Assembly: GCA_950295325.1 (NCBI GenBank)
Contig: OX485804.1
Coordinates: forward strand, 58,282,001 to 58,346,000
Reading direction: 5' to 3'
DNA: 64,000 nt
Source of the DNA: Polytrichum commune
Lineage: Eukaryota; Streptophyta; Polytrichopsida; Polytrichales; Polytrichaceae
The notes beneath the pieces are model-generated. The model had not been told where the DNA came from. It worked only from the letters and a program-made list of their open reading frames with translations, and ran no database searches. Shown one piece after another: positions 1 to 11,560 of this stretch; within the stretch, counting starts at the first letter, position 1; each line of letters opens with the position of its first letter. Both the position numbers and the translations under genes were made by a program.

Positions 1-215
1 TGGGCATAATCTGGTCAAGGTCCTAGACGCTAGTGTTTCCAAATCCAACCGGTGGCATGTTGTGATCTTCCAGTTTTTCTCATTCAATTCGAGATATATT
101 CCATAGATTCCTCTAAAATGATGGGTAATTTTCCTGAAGTCTTCAACTTCAACCGTTTATTCCTCAAACTCAACCAGTTCATCTGTAATGGTCAGTTCTT
201 TGCCGAGCGAGAGAG
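1..215 (+). mobile_element. Mutator-like MITE, copy cut by the window edge
   Basis: This matches the intact copies at 3538-3756 and 49216-49420: a GGGCATAATC-type start, the phrase TAGTGTTTCCAA, repeated AACCGGT-like blocks and TTCATCTGTAA near the 3' end. The left terminus lies outside the window and the right terminus is decayed, so no target-site duplication can be checked. Assignment to the family rests on the better copies. Confidence 0.55.
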
Positions 216-702
216 ACCCTACCCACCTGACTTTAGCGAAGCCTAAAAGTTGGTTCTAAAAACACAACCTTCACACCGTCGACATTATCTGGTGCCGAGC
301 CTAGTTGGCAAATGATGTGGCATGGTTTAAAAGTGGAGGTTTAAAACCTCAAGCACCTGATCCTCCCATCAGTACCTAGACATGAGGCAAGAATGTAGGA
401 CCTTTAAAAGTGTCGCCTCCCGCCCTTGTGATTGGTTGCTTTTAGTCTTAGCTATGAGGGCACGAGGAGCTCCATTAACAAAAACCGATGGCAAGATAGA
501 TGAGTAGTAAGGCATTTGGGGATGGGACAAAACCTGTCCAACATTCATTGCTTGGTAGATAATACAATGAACATGTGTGAAAACTACTTAACTAAAACCT
601 ACTCGAAAATCTTTGGAGCAAGTTATAGTAGGTGCATTAGGATAGTTGGATGCCTCCGTTATAACCAAGGGAGCTTTACCCAGTTTTTATAAAAGACTTT
701 GG
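216..702. other. no recognised feature
   Basis: I see no coding frame, no inverted ends and no match to the repeat families described elsewhere in the window. Confidence 0.5.
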
Positions 703-1170
703 TTATTTGGTAAAGTCAAGTGGGAAGGGGACATGAGAAGGTCTCTGCAACATTGTACACTTATTACCCAAATAAATTGGTAGCTTATAAAAGCCCTTGG
801 TGGTTAGTAAGTAAAGCTTTCCATTCACCACAAGTCCAGGAGGAGCTAGGGTTGACTTTAGAGTAAGGTAGACAAGTTCCCATATTCGATAACACCTAAA
901 CTTGGTATGCGGTTTGGTGTGATTCCAAGAGTGGATACCAAAAAGAGATTGGATGGTGTGCTCAAAGTTTGATAACCATTCTAGGTTCAATAGACAACAT
1001 AATTGAGAGGGGCGGGGGAGACCTTATAAGACCATTCATTAAGTACGAGAATCTTGACTTTGATAATGCATAAGATGTTCATATTAGTTTTGAAATTTAC
1101 AAGGAGAGTGGCTAAAATCTTGATGTGGATTTGCTCACCATTTTGGGTGAAGGTCGAGGCATCCATAGCC
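703..1170 (+). repeat. dispersed family DR-A, copy 1
   Basis: Family DR-A is the commonest repeat in the window. Its plus-oriented form carries CACCTATATTTGAGTGGT, a GGTGTGGATCTAAGA-like block, GAGATTGGACT, a CATAATTGGGGAGACC block and AATAAGATGTTCATATGAG. This copy is diverged but keeps the order and has a G-rich interruption (GGGGCGGGGG) at the GGGG position. The superfamily is unknown; I see no convincing terminal inverted repeat or target duplication. Confidence 0.5.
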
Positions 1171-1420
1171 GACCAAGTCCATTTAACGGCTCACTAGGGT
1201 GATGTAATGCCAACATGGATGAGATCTATACGTTCCAAGCAAGCAAGTCAAAGCTTGTATGATGGCGACTTGTGATTGATTACCCTCATGAGAGTTTTTA
1301 CAATTGTCGTAGCCAAGGAGTACCATAGAGATGAACAGTTATGGGTTAACCCATCGATTGACTATGTGTGACCCTAAAATTTACGCTGTGAAATTTATGT
1401 GTTTCTCTTCGCAAGAAAAA
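1140..1420 (+). repeat. dispersed family F, copy 1
   Basis: The block from the GAGGCATCCATAG region to the ACGCTGTGAAATTTAT region recurs inverted at about 54460-54830, including the shared pieces GGACTTGGTC, CATGTTGGCATTACA and GGTTGACCCATAACC in that copy's orientation. The two copies are diverged. No function or class can be assigned. Confidence 0.45.
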
Positions 1421-1504
1421 TAATTCCATGCTATTACACCCCCTAAGCACATGCGAACTCTCTTATTTTATCGGTTATAGATGCCTAAACCTTACTTGTA
1501 TGTT

Positions 1505-2111
1505 GGGCGCAAGCACGGTCAAGTACACAACTCCAATTTCATGCATAGGTTTAATTGAAAATGATTCACAACTATATACTATCTTTGAGTTTTGTAAGAA
1601 AAATTCATAAACATTTGAAAAACACATTGATCTACAAAGCAAGCAATTTATGTTGACAAACTTTTTTTTCAAAACAACTCTACATATTTAAAAGATGGTG
1701 CAAGTAGTGTGCAAGTAGGTATATTGAACACGTAATTGTCTAAACTATGTTTTAAATATGATAAATTTACATTAGATTGATATGTTTTTTACGAATTTTT
1801 GTAACAATGCCCTCAAGTTTGTAACGAATTCAAGGAATATGAAAAAGAAATCCAACTTTAAAATATTTAAGGTCATGAAACCTATGTCCAAATCTAGCCA
1901 TTACTTTTTGAGCAATACTTTTCATGATAAGATTAGAAGATTTCATCTTGATATTCGATATTTGAGTACCTAACACAACAATAGAAGGCACCATGAAAAA
2001 AAGAATCCAATATAAATGACACTTTGCTACTACTTTTAGGCATTTGACCAAAAACATTATGGTTTCACTATATTGGAGCACTTTTCCATATACTTGACCG
2101 CGCTTGCTCCC
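1505..2111 (+). mobile_element. inverted-repeat element, family T (copy a, 607 bp)
   Basis: The left end reads GGGCGCAAGCACGGTCAAGT and the right end, reverse-complemented, GGGAGCAAGCGCGGTCAAGT, giving a TIR of about 20 bp. Internal order matches copies at 10306-10891 and 23981-25673. TGTT is present on both flanks, but a 4 bp match is weak evidence for a target duplication. No coding capacity; a non-autonomous DNA transposon of uncertain superfamily. Confidence 0.7.
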
Positions 2112-2620
2112 TGTTGCATATCCTTGGAGAAGTGGACTAGTCGGAAAAGGTAACCATTTAAGGCTCATCTACCTTACCTATATCTACCGTCAACAAAAAT
2201 TAAATAATTATTATCAAACCAACTTGAAGTCACGTGCAAGTACATGTTCACAACACCTACCTACTGCAACAACACTAACTGCGACATCTCATGATTATAT
2301 TCTTTGAGCCCATATGAATGAACGCACACTGCTTGATAATGTCAAGTTGTTTGAATAATTCAAGATCTAGTCTAATGATCAAGACTTGCATGCAAGGTTG
2401 GAAATGCCCACAATACAAACACATACCTTAACTTATACACTATAAACGAGTTAGGACGTTCTTGAAGGTCAATGACTACAGTAGAAGTCTTACACTCTCA
2501 ACTGGGCCCCCACCAGTCTTTAGATTTCTCCAAGGGAATCTAGTAAAATCCTACCCCTTATAAACTTGTGATCAATTCATCCCAATTGGAGAGGCCCTCT
2601 AGACTGATGAGAGTTTTACA
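2112..2620. other. no recognised feature
   Basis: AT-rich DNA without a plausible gene, inverted ends or internal repeats that I can see. Confidence 0.5.
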
Positions 2621-2621
2621 C

Positions 2622-2826
2622 TCCTGATCAATGATTGGGGAGAACCAGCAGTTAGTTACAAATGGACCGGTTGAGTTTGAGAAATAAGCAGTTGAAGTTC
2701 AAGAATGCAGGAAAATTACCGATCATTTTAGAGGAATTTATAGAATATACCCCACTTTAATAAAGGAAAACCGGAGGATGTCAACATGTAACCGGTTGGA
2801 CTTGCAAACACTAGGATCTCAACCAA
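2622..2826 (-). mobile_element. Mutator-like MITE, inverted copy
   Basis: Read on the minus strand this is the same family as 3538-3756. The ATTGGGGAGAACC terminus is at about 2624, followed by the AACCGGTT-type and GATCCTAGTG blocks in reverse order. Its other end is lost at the position where the PIF/Harbinger MITE at 2830 begins. Confidence 0.6.
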
Positions 2827-2829
2827 TTA

Positions 2830-3377
2830 GGGCCAAGTTCCATGTGCCGGTCCCAGTCCGTTTTTTTTTAAATAAACGGGTGGGCCGGTGAAAAGAGGGT
2901 GGTGCCATGTGCCCATCCTTCTCACCCAAGGACCGGTGCCCCCCATGGATGGGTGTCCCACATTTTGTGTTGTGCAAGAACAGGTGCCAAAGGACCGGCG
3001 GTCCTAACGGTAACGAGAAGGACATGTGCCGGTTAGAAAGCTCAGGTGACCGGATCGGCCGGTTACCTAGGGTACACCCTTGGATACTAAAGGCCACTTT
3101 GTTCTTCTAGTCCCTTCTTTTGAGGAGTACTCCTAGGGAACGTGTATTTTATGATGTTTTTAGAATCTAGTTGACCTTCATTGCCGGTGACCTTCATAAA
3201 GTGTCATGCCTTATCACTCACCAAATTTAGTTAGAGAGTAGGAAATCGAAAAAAACCGGCACCCCACATAGAAGTACCCCTCCATAAAATGGGTGACATC
3301 ACCCATTTTTTGGATGATGTCACCCGTTTCTCACCCATTTAAAAAACGGACCGGGACCGGCACATGGAACTTGGCCC
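2830..3377. mobile_element. PIF/Harbinger (Tourist-like) MITE, 548 bp
   Basis: The ends are near-perfect inverted repeats of more than 35 bp. The left begins GGGCCAAGTTCCATGTGCC and the right is its complement ending GGAACTTGGCCC. A TTA lies immediately outside each end (2827-2829 and 3378-3380), the target duplication expected of PIF/Harbinger elements. The interior is rich in CCGGT and contains ATGGGTGACATCACCCAT-like palindromic stretches. It has no transposase and is non-autonomous. Open frames over it are chance products. Confidence 0.85.
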
Positions 3378-3537
3378 TTACTCCTGCTGATTCTGGGCCG
3401 AAGTGGAATCAGCTTGCAGATAATAGCTTTAAATACTGATAGGTTGGCCGCATTTTCGCCCTAGGTAAGATTGTGGGGGGCCATCTCAATTAAGAGCAAG
3501 TTGTGTTCTGGCCATGTCTCTGATCAAGTGGCTCCAG

Positions 3538-3756
3538 TGTCCGGGAAGATTTTTTGGGATAATCGGTAGTCCTAATGGTTCCAAGTCCAACCAGTCACAT
3601 GTTGTGATCTTTCGGAACTAATTGGGAGCACATTCCACAGATTCCTCTAATATGGATGGGTAATTTTCCTGAAGTTTGGAACTTCAACTGGCCATTTCTC
3701 AGATCAAACTCAACCGGTTCATGTGTAACTAGCAGTCGGTTCTCCCCATTCATTGA
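3538..3756 (+). mobile_element. Mutator-like MITE, 219 bp, with 10 bp target duplication
   Basis: GTGGCTCCAG flanks both sides (3528-3537 and 3757-3766), a 10 bp target-site duplication in the 9-11 bp range of Mutator-like elements. The ends are weak inverted repeats (TGTCCGGGAAGA on the left; TCAATGAATGGGGAGA as the complement of the right). The interior carries the family's TTTTCCTGAAG and AACCGGTTCATGTGTAAC blocks. Non-coding. Confidence 0.8.
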
Positions 3757-4291
3757 GTGGCTCCAGAACAAGTCCAGGCTCATTAAACAAGGGTGCCAAA
3801 AAATCGGCACCTCCACAAACAATCTACCAATTGAGTGATCTGTGTGTGGCAAGGAAAAACACCTTACCTAGTTAATCTCTAAAAACCAGATCATGGCAAT
3901 CAATCGATTCTATAAAAGTATGTCCACTGCACAGTACGTTTGCTTACAAATCACTGCGAATGTCCGTGTATAACGTATGGATCACCATCATTTCCAGTCC
4001 CATGGAATATCACACTACCTAACTTACATTTCACACCATGACCAGGCCCTGCCATCACTCTGCATCCAAGCGCTAGCGAAATCCATCATGTGCATTGAAG
4101 CAGCAATTAGCAGGTGTTCAAAAACTGAGTCCGGGCTGAGGAAGGGAATAAACGTCGTTGACTACGAAATTTACAAGAAAAATGGTGTCGTCGTTCTAAC
4201 TGGATGTTTTTGGCAAAGGAGCAAATCGAAGATCAGAATCAAAATACACGTCACCGCCGCTGCTGATTCTCCATGACTCGAGCTTGAAGGC

Positions 4292-7120
4292 CTACAAGTG
4301 CACTTCCGTGGCTGGGTTCATGCCTGCCTGCAGCTGCTGCATCCCCTTCTGCATGAAGGAGCTCACAGCATCTTTGATGAAAAAATTGGCCTCGCCAATG
4401 GTGAAGTGATGTTGTTGGGTGGTCGCTCGGTTCGGGGTGGGAGGCATGTTGAAGCGGTTCTTCAACGAGGAAGCAAGTGTAACAAGCTCTTGTTGAAACT
4501 CGGACAAGGGAGCCGACTCATTTGCGGCGGAATGTCGTAGCGACCATGGAGGAGTCGGTAATGTGACTGTCCACATGATCATCCATCGCCACCATAACCC
4601 AAAAAGTCATCACCATTAGTGTCAATTTTCAAAGTCACTTGATCCCACATAATCGCACTACTTGATGACCCCTCTCCTTTAAGACAGATGTGTGTGATTC
4701 AAATACTTCTCTTTGCACCCACTTCTCGCAGAATGTCAAACAATCTATTAGTGATACATGATTAGCAAACCTAGATCATGCCTGTAAGCCATTTGATTCA
4801 TGGATTTTGGAGTTAATCTGAATATCTTATTCATTATCAAAGTGAATTCTCAAGCTCATTAAGTGGTCATATAGATTCCCTCCAATCAATTTTGAGCACA
4901 TATTCCAATCTCTTTTGAAGGTATGTTTTTCTTGGGTGTTCGTTATTAGATCCACACCACACCACATACCACTCAAATATAGGTGTCCAAATCATTGTTA
5001 TGTTGCATTTAGACACATCTAGTTTAGATGAATTGCAAAGGATTGCATCCTAGATGATTTTATTATAATAATTTGGGATGAGCACCTGGCGTGTCGGTTC
5101 GGGGAGTCTGACGTGTGATGAGGCTAGCGAAGTTGCCAGCCCAAGCCTCTCGTGCAGTAAGAGGAGGTTGAGGTAGATTGAAGAGCTTCCGCACAGTGGC
5201 AGGGATGGAAGAATGCTCATATTCAGACGTCGCGGTCGGACCGGTGGCACGGTGGACAACTACAAACCAAACAATCCAATCACCACCTCCCTCATTAATC
5301 AATTATCTGGTTAGCCATAGATTTTTTACATGCCATTATAATTAATAAGCATGGCACGGAATGACAACTCGTGCATAACTATTATTATTTATAAAGTCTT
5401 CTAATGCTAATGAAGGTAACTTAGAACATTGCCATTGCATTAGAGACTAGATTGTGAAACCACATAAGAAATCCAATTGAATGATATTTCTTTTGTCGGA
5501 ATTAGATTAGTGCACCGTGTAAGCCAATGGATCAAAAGTGGATCATGATAAGACTTATCATTAACGGGGTTCAGACAACATTCTATTCTAATGCAAGTAA
5601 CATTTTGTGCATTGAATTTTTTTCATCTTAAGTCACCACAATTTTCAAATGACGCCCTTTGAGGTATGCAGATATTATTTGGTTTACTTTCTTCATTCCC
5701 CACCTATATTTGACTGGTGAGTGGTTAGGTGAGTGGTTAGAACAAACATCATAAAGATTGAACAAAGCACAATTGAAGCATCATTAAACATGCAGCTTCC
5801 GATAACCATAATTAACTTAGGCCGCAGGTTCAATTTCCAATCTGATTTTTGTCAGTGTTTCATCATGGATTTGCTAATGCACCACAAACATGAAGTAGTG
5901 AATCTGATGAATAATGGAAGATGGAGAACAAGATAAACTAATCGAATAACAGCCACATATCTTTTGGGGGTTTAAGGGGTTCAGGTTGAAGCAAGCAGAC
6001 ACAAGAGAATGCGTGAGAGAGAGAGACCTGTGCCCTTCTCGATCCATGGCGAAATTGCAATCGTCGGCACTCGCACTCCCAGCCGATCAAAATTGAAATT
6101 GTTAGGCGGCGGACCCTTAACGCCATCCGGGTTAGGCACACCGCTATTTGGCGGGGGCACATGATCGTAAAATCCGCCGTGCTCATCATACGTAATCAAA
6201 AAGAGCATCTGATTCCACTGAGGGCTACCTCGCAGCGTCTCGTAAACCTCCTTGATCAGCTTTTGGCCCTGGGACACATCGTGCGTCGGATGGTCGTCAT
6301 TAGCAGGCGAGTTCAAGACATCGAAGTACCGCTGCTCGATCACCACATAGTTTGGAAGGATGCCTAACTTCGCGTCGATCGCGAACGCGGTATCGTAGTT
6401 CTTGAACTTGTTGACGTATTTGAGTTTGCGGAGGTTGTTAAAGAAGAGCATGGCGGGGATTTGTTGGTAATACACTCCGAACGAGAGACCTGCGTCGTCG
6501 ACGTCCTCGAAGATCGTGCGTTGGGGTAAACCTTGGGCTAACGTGGTTTGGTCGTTTCCGAGTAGCCCATGCGACGTCGCCGAGTGGACGAAGAATCGAT
6601 TCGGTTGCGTCGAGCTCGGCACCGACGAAAAGTATCGGTCGAAAAGCGCGAAGTTCATTGCGAGGGCGGTCGTCACGGGCACGACTTCCGGGCGGAACGC
6701 GCTCATCACGCGTTGGGCTAGGCCGGGCATCATGCTCTCGGCTTGTGCGACGAACCCGTCCATTCGGGGCTGGGTAAGAATTTTGGAGGATCCGTAGATC
6801 TGCTCGGCGACTTGCTCGTACTCGTGCCCCGGGTCGGGGTCCACGAATTCGGCCGTGTCGGAGATTTGCACCCGGGGGCTGTTCGGGTCGCCCGGGTTCA
6901 CGAGGTTGTACTCGTTGCCGTTCAACCCATCGATTTGTGGGTTAAGTTTCTTCATCAGCCCGACGAAGTGGTCGAACGACCGATTCTCCATCACCAGCAC
7001 CACAATTGTTTTGATGGGACCTGTGATTGTCGTCTGCGCTCGCACAATGCAGCATGTTGGCCCAAGTACGACAAGCTGGACCAGGAGAAAGAGTGCAACC
7101 AAACCTCGTTTATTCTCCAT
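4292..7120 (-). CDS. NPC: non-specific phospholipase C (three exons)
   Basis: Plant NPCs hydrolyse common phospholipids such as phosphatidylcholine to diacylglycerol and a phosphorylated head group, acting in lipid signalling and membrane remodelling. Exons on the minus strand: 7120-6028, 5259-5086 and 4566-4292. Both introns are GT-AG and the phase is kept throughout (1093+174+275 nt, 513 residues), a usual NPC length. Residues 1-29 look like a signal peptide (hydrophobic core [12 protein letters not shown], then a likely cut after RA), suggesting entry to the secretory pathway. Phosphoesterase-family landmarks are ENRSFD at 45-50, TQPNRFF and TSHG at 171-185, DEHGGFYDH at 312-320 and [10 protein letters not shown] after the first splice. 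The start chosen is the first ATG downstream of the TATA box and gives the signal peptide. No frameshift or lost motif is visible. A signal peptide fits NPC1, NPC2 or NPC6 types; I cannot choose among them. All six-frame open frames antisense to it are shadows. Confidence 0.93.
4567..5085 (-). other. NPC intron 2, invaded by a DR-A repeat
   Basis: The donor is GTGCTC just after the exon ending ACGCCAG, and the acceptor is GGACAG before TCACATTACC. About half the intron (roughly 4790-5045) is an inverted DR-A copy, recognisable by CTTATTCATTATCAAAGTG, the CATATAG stretch and ACCACTCAAATATAGGTG. The insertion lies inside the intron and does not reach the splice sites. Confidence 0.8.
5260..6027 (-). 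other. NPC intron 1
   Basis: The donor is GTCTCTCTCTC after the exon ending GGCACAG, and the acceptor is TTTGTAG before TTGTCCACC. The join restores the family sequence EKGT-VVH across the split Val codon. I see no other gene or a defined element in this 768 bp intron. Confidence 0.85.
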
Positions 7121-7218
7121 TGCAGCTGACAGATCGTGCCTGTGTTCAGGAATATACAGGATTTCAACGATCAGATGTAATTCCTCAAGAATCTCAATAT
7201 CACAACATTGTCTGCTGC

Positions 7219-7228
7219 TTATATATTT
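7219..7228 (-). promoter_or_regulatory. probable TATA box of the NPC gene
   Basis: The minus strand reads AAATATATAAGCAG, about 100 bp upstream of the ATG at 7120. A start site about 30 bp downstream would leave a leader of about 70 nt. It is the only good TATA-like string between the ATG and the tandem repeats. Inferred from sequence only. Confidence 0.55.
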
Positions 7229-8165
7229 GTGGCCGGAAATGGAGAAATGCAGACATCAGCTCTGTGCATGATGCAGCAGTGTTATAATTTACCACAGTAC
7301 CGGTGTTGATCTTCACAACAAACAAAGCGGAAAATATATCTGAAGGTTAACCATGGCCGGAAATGGAGAAATGCAAATTTGTTACTGTGCATGAAGCAGG
7401 TATTCAGAAGATTTATCACAATAGACAAAGTAGAAAATCAATTTTTGCTTATACACCATGGCCGGAAATGGAAAAATGGAAAAATATTTAGTGTGAATGA
7501 ATCAGGTAAGGAGATGCAGCACAGTATTATGATTTACCACAGTACCAGTGTTTATCACATAACGAGAGTGGGAAACAATGTCTGGCGGTTTACCATAGCC
7601 GGGAAATTTGGAGAAATGCCAAAATCTCTATTATATAGAAAGCAGACGCTAAGGAGATGCATCACAGTGTTATAATCAGCTACAGTATCAGTGTTTATCA
7701 CAATAGACAAAGTGGTAAAACAATGCCTGCAAGTTCACCATAGCCGGAAAATTTGGAGAAACATCTCTACTGTGCATGAAGCAGGTAAGGAGATGCAGCA
7801 AAGTGATATAATCAACACATTATCAGTGTTCACGATAACAAACAAAGTGGAAAATTAACTCAAGAACCTCCTAGGACTCCTCACAAAATGCTTAAGACGG
7901 AGAAATGCAAAAATCACTGCGCATGACTCAGGTAACCTGGAGATGCACAGTGTTTCTTCACCACAGGACGGCTCCTTACAAATGCCAGAAATGGAGAAAT
8001 GCAGAGATCTCTACTACTGTGCAAGAAGGTAAAGGAGAATCTGCAGTGTTATTTATTTATCACAGTATTAGTGCTGCTCCTCACAACAAAGAGGGAACTT
8101 GACTCATGAGCAAGCAGCTCTCCACAAATGCCAGAAATGGAGAAATATTGCAGAAACCTCTGTAA
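7229..8165. repeat. degenerate tandem repeat forming the NPC upstream region
   Basis: Eight diverged units of about 95-150 bp. On the plus strand each begins with a GGCCGGAAATGGAGAAATG-like block (about 7231, 7354, 7460, 7598, 7741, 7896, 7985, 8131). In most this is followed by a CTGTGCATGAAGCAGG block, an AGGAGATGCAGCACAGTG block, a TTACCACAGTA block and a CACAACAAACAAAGTGGAAAA block. Order is kept while units differ by substitutions and indels, so the array is old. It starts next to the TATA box and extends upstream of the gene. No coding frame persists. Confidence 0.85.
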
Positions 8166-10305
8166 TTTAGAGGAACATGACATTGCCTCCAAATCTAAGG
8201 TGAGTAACGTCACCCCCTCACAGTACTCCGGGATACTAGAGGTTTCCCCATTTGTGTGCATGCAATGCCCTGACATAGCAGCGTTCTCGAGGAGACAGAC
8301 ATACAGCCGATATTGTACGACTAATATCATGTACTTGCTTGATCGTCTTGCACAGGTAGGTAGTACTACTGAGAGCAGGAGATCAGCACACATGCAGCCC
8401 ATCGAAGTCTGATGAAACTTGAGAGTCTATGACTGCGCTCATTGCGAGCTGACACTAACGGAATATGACATTCTTCAGAAGAGAGCACAATTACCTAGCC
8501 GTCTGTCTACCTGGGTTGATCAACAGTATTCAAATTACCACTCAGGCATCATCAACATGCACTCCCGGCCATGCAAACCCACTCGTACCTCACATTGACG
8601 TTTCTGAATAGCAGCTGGTGCTCTCGGTGTAAATCTTATAAACCTCATAAACCCTGACATGGAAGTTCTTCTCCATTACTGGGGATGCAGGGTTGGGTAG
8701 TAAACCAGTATGTAAAAAGTATCCAGAAACTTGTTCCATTCTACACTTGATTCGTTCAGAAACATTCAAACCTGACCCTTCACTAGGAGTAAGACAACTA
8801 CCTGGTGCAGGCCAGGTTCCTTTAGGATTAATTTTAAGTTACTCTTCACATTTCCACCTGCAGACAGCTCAGTTTCTCCAAACCCGGAGCTACAGCATTT
8901 GGCACAAACTGCTAACAGAAAAGAACGAGAACGGGGACGGAGATAAATCATCACCAGCAGTCTGCAACCTGGGCCATGGAAGAATATATATACTCATACC
9001 TGCAGGAATATTCAGCTGAGGTTGTGCACAGTCGAAATTATAAGCTGAGAAGAGTAGTACTACCACCACCTCGAGCAGCAGCTTGTCCCAGCTTCATACA
9101 CCCTAGACGATTGGCTAGCTGCAGCAAGTACTACACAACGTCCCACAACTGCAGTCCGGCCGGGAGCCTGTTCCAAGACGGCTGACCAGGCCTACTACTA
9201 TTCCAGTCTCCATATACAAAGAACTACTTCAAAGTTACTGATCATCACTACCACCTAGCCAGCTGATGAAAACAGAGTGATCAGTACGTACTACATCAAG
9301 TATTATACCAAAGTAGTGGAATGTAGTTTTGATGAAACCTTTTCCTTCTTCTCAACGTACAATACTGAGCCTGTGATCGACACGTTATACACAAGGAAGG
9401 TGGAAGGCGATGATGAGGACCTGCTCTTTGTAGCTGCTCATGTTGCAACAAAACAGAGTGGAGAGAGGAGAGAGGAGAGAGGTGATTACATCGACCCCAC
9501 CGAACAGAGGCAAACTTGAAAACCAGGGGTTTAAGTACTGGAAGTGCTATATTTGAAAGAGTGGGCGGAGCTGCTGCTGCTGCCACCGCCTGCAGGCGAT
9601 CGACGTCGACAAATGAACAACAAGCACGGCATTGCCTGCGCAGCCATATTATTAAGTTACAGTAGAGTAGTCCCAGGCATTCCAGCTGCTCCAGGTTGCC
9701 AAGTCCTTTCTACAAATGTAATGTTGTGGGTGCCGCGTGGGTGAAGCATGTAAGTTGATGTCACGACCACTCCGGCGGGCGTTGGTTGTTGCTTGAGATC
9801 CCGAGCGACATGAATGCTGGCTGCTCCAATGGGGCTTCACTGCATCGAACCCGATTGCAGATTGCTCCACGTCAACCTTGTACCAACCTGCCTGAAATGG
9901 GCTGAAGCCCCGGGATCCATGAAGATTCAATCTGTCACTCCCCATTAAACGCGAGCTCACATCCCCACACACGGAGCGAATGTACCATTAACCCCTCTAC
10001 AATCAGCAGTAATGGCAGATCGTAGGAGGGGGCAGCGCATTCATGAGGGTGGATTAAAGCGGGTCAGCGGCTCACAACCAAAAGGCCGGTTGCGAAGCAG
10101 GATGCGAAACCCCCCGCCATCTGGACGGACAGACAGACAGATACACAGACAAACGCCGTTCAGCACTCTGAAGAGATGTGACGGGTGATGACGGGTGATG
10201 ACGGGCGATGACGGTGGTCTTGTGTAGATAATGCCCCAGGGGGCTCAACATGGGTGCAGTCCCAGAGGCTCGTGAGTAACTTATGCGTACAATGGTCCCC
10301 TCAAC
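8166..10305. other. G+C-richer stretch, no gene recognised
   Basis: This looks lower-copy than the rest: CpG-containing, with CTGCTGCTGCTG-type and CACC-rich pieces near 9560-9600 and a short TGACGGGTGA triplication near 10180-10215. A minus-strand frame at 9586-9296 starts with an alanine run, and another at 9972-9652 is open for 106 codons. Neither shows a domain, signal peptide or conserved motif I know. It could hold an unrecognised exon or distal promoter DNA. Confidence 0.4.
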
Positions 10306-10891
10306 GGGTGCAAGCACGGTCAAGTGGACACCTCGTGAACCCTGCATACGTTTAAGTGAAAGTGATTCAAAGCTATATATCAATTTTGAATTCTGTGAAG
10401 AAAAAAAAATTCATAAATAATTGAAATACAAATTGATCTGCAAAGCCAAGTAATTGATGTTGGAAAAAACAAAACAAAAAATCAAGAAAAGTCTACATAT
10501 ATTACAATGCAAGTGGATGATTTTGAACAAGTGATTGCTCAAACTTTGTTTAAATTATGAGAAAATTACATTTTATATATGTATGATGTCCTCAAGTTTA
10601 TAACAAATTTAAGGAATATGAAAAAATGCAACTTCAACATATTTAAGGCCATGAAATTTTACATCTAAATCCAGATACAGTCATTTCTTTTGAGCATCAT
10701 TTTTAATAATAAGCTTTGAAGATCTCATCTTGATATTCTATATTTGAGTAATAAACACAACAATAGGGTCACCATAAAGAAAATCCAATATAAACAACAC
10801 TTTTGCTACTACTTTTAAGCATTTGACCAAATAAATTATGGTTTTGGTGTTTCAGAGCATTTTCTTGGTAAATTTGATTGTGCTTGCATCC
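10306..10891 (+). mobile_element. inverted-repeat element, family T (copy b, 586 bp)
   Basis: The left end is GGGTGCAAGCACGGTCAAGT; the right end, complemented, is GGATGCAAGCACAATCAAAT. The internal order (AAGTGATTCAAAGCTATATA, AAATTGATCTGCAAAG, TTTAAGGCCATGAAAT, ACTACTTTTAAGCATTTGAC) matches copy a along its length. No target duplication is obvious. Non-coding. Confidence 0.7.
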
Positions 10892-11324
10892 AAGGGCATT
10901 TTCTCATGTAAAGCCATTGCCGGATTTTCTCGCCACTTAGGTCCCCATGAGATCCCGCTCACTTGTATTAGTCCACCGTGAAACATGGTAGGACATTCCA
11001 TCTATAAGAGGCCCACCCATATAGAAGGAGAAAGTTGCAAGGGATTTACGTAATGGTAAGGCCCTAGGGTTGTCACCTTCTCTGAATAAGGGCGGGAGCC
11101 CAAGGGTTAGAGCATATTTGTAGAAGGCCACGGCTCGAGAACCAAGTAATTGAGCATAAAGTCTATTCACAAATTTTGACCGCTAGATTTAGACCAAATG
11201 GACAAACCCGATGGTGTTACATGTCCATGATATGAAACACGCAACTATTGCAAGATGATTGCCGAATTCAAATTGTGCCAATAGTCAATTTCCTCTTAAG
11301 TTTCGGAGCGTAGCTCATATGAGT
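10892..11324. other. no recognised feature
   Basis: No plausible gene or bounded element seen. A 77-codon minus frame here has no features of a protein family. Confidence 0.4.
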
Positions 11325-11560
11325 ATCTTATTCATTGTCAAAGTGACGGTTCCCTTGAACATTATATGATCATATAGGTCGCCTCGATTAGGTTGACTAT
11401 TGAAGTTAAAGTTGTAAGCAAGTTTTGTACACGTAGTCCAATCTCTTTTAAGCACGTGTACCTATGATGTACGTTCTTAGATCCACATTTGATCATGCAC
11501 CACTCAAATATATATAGGTGCCGAAATATGAAAGTAATTGAACGAGGCAGGCTTACCTTA
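11325..11560 (-). repeat. dispersed family DR-A, inverted copy
   Basis: It shows GAGTATCTTATTCATTGTC, the CATATAGGTC block, AGTCCAATCTCTTTTAAGC, TTCTTAGATCCACA and CACCACTCAAATATA in the reverse order of the plus-oriented DR-A copies. Class unknown. Confidence 0.6.

Noticed and set aside
6161-7287. Several plus-strand open frames over the NPC exon
   Set aside because: They are antisense to a well-supported exon with family motifs and reflect its higher G+C; none shows a domain.
9296-9586. Minus-strand frame starting with an alanine run, considered as a first exon
   Set aside because: No transit peptide pattern, domain or convincing splice donor and downstream exon could be found; left as unassigned.
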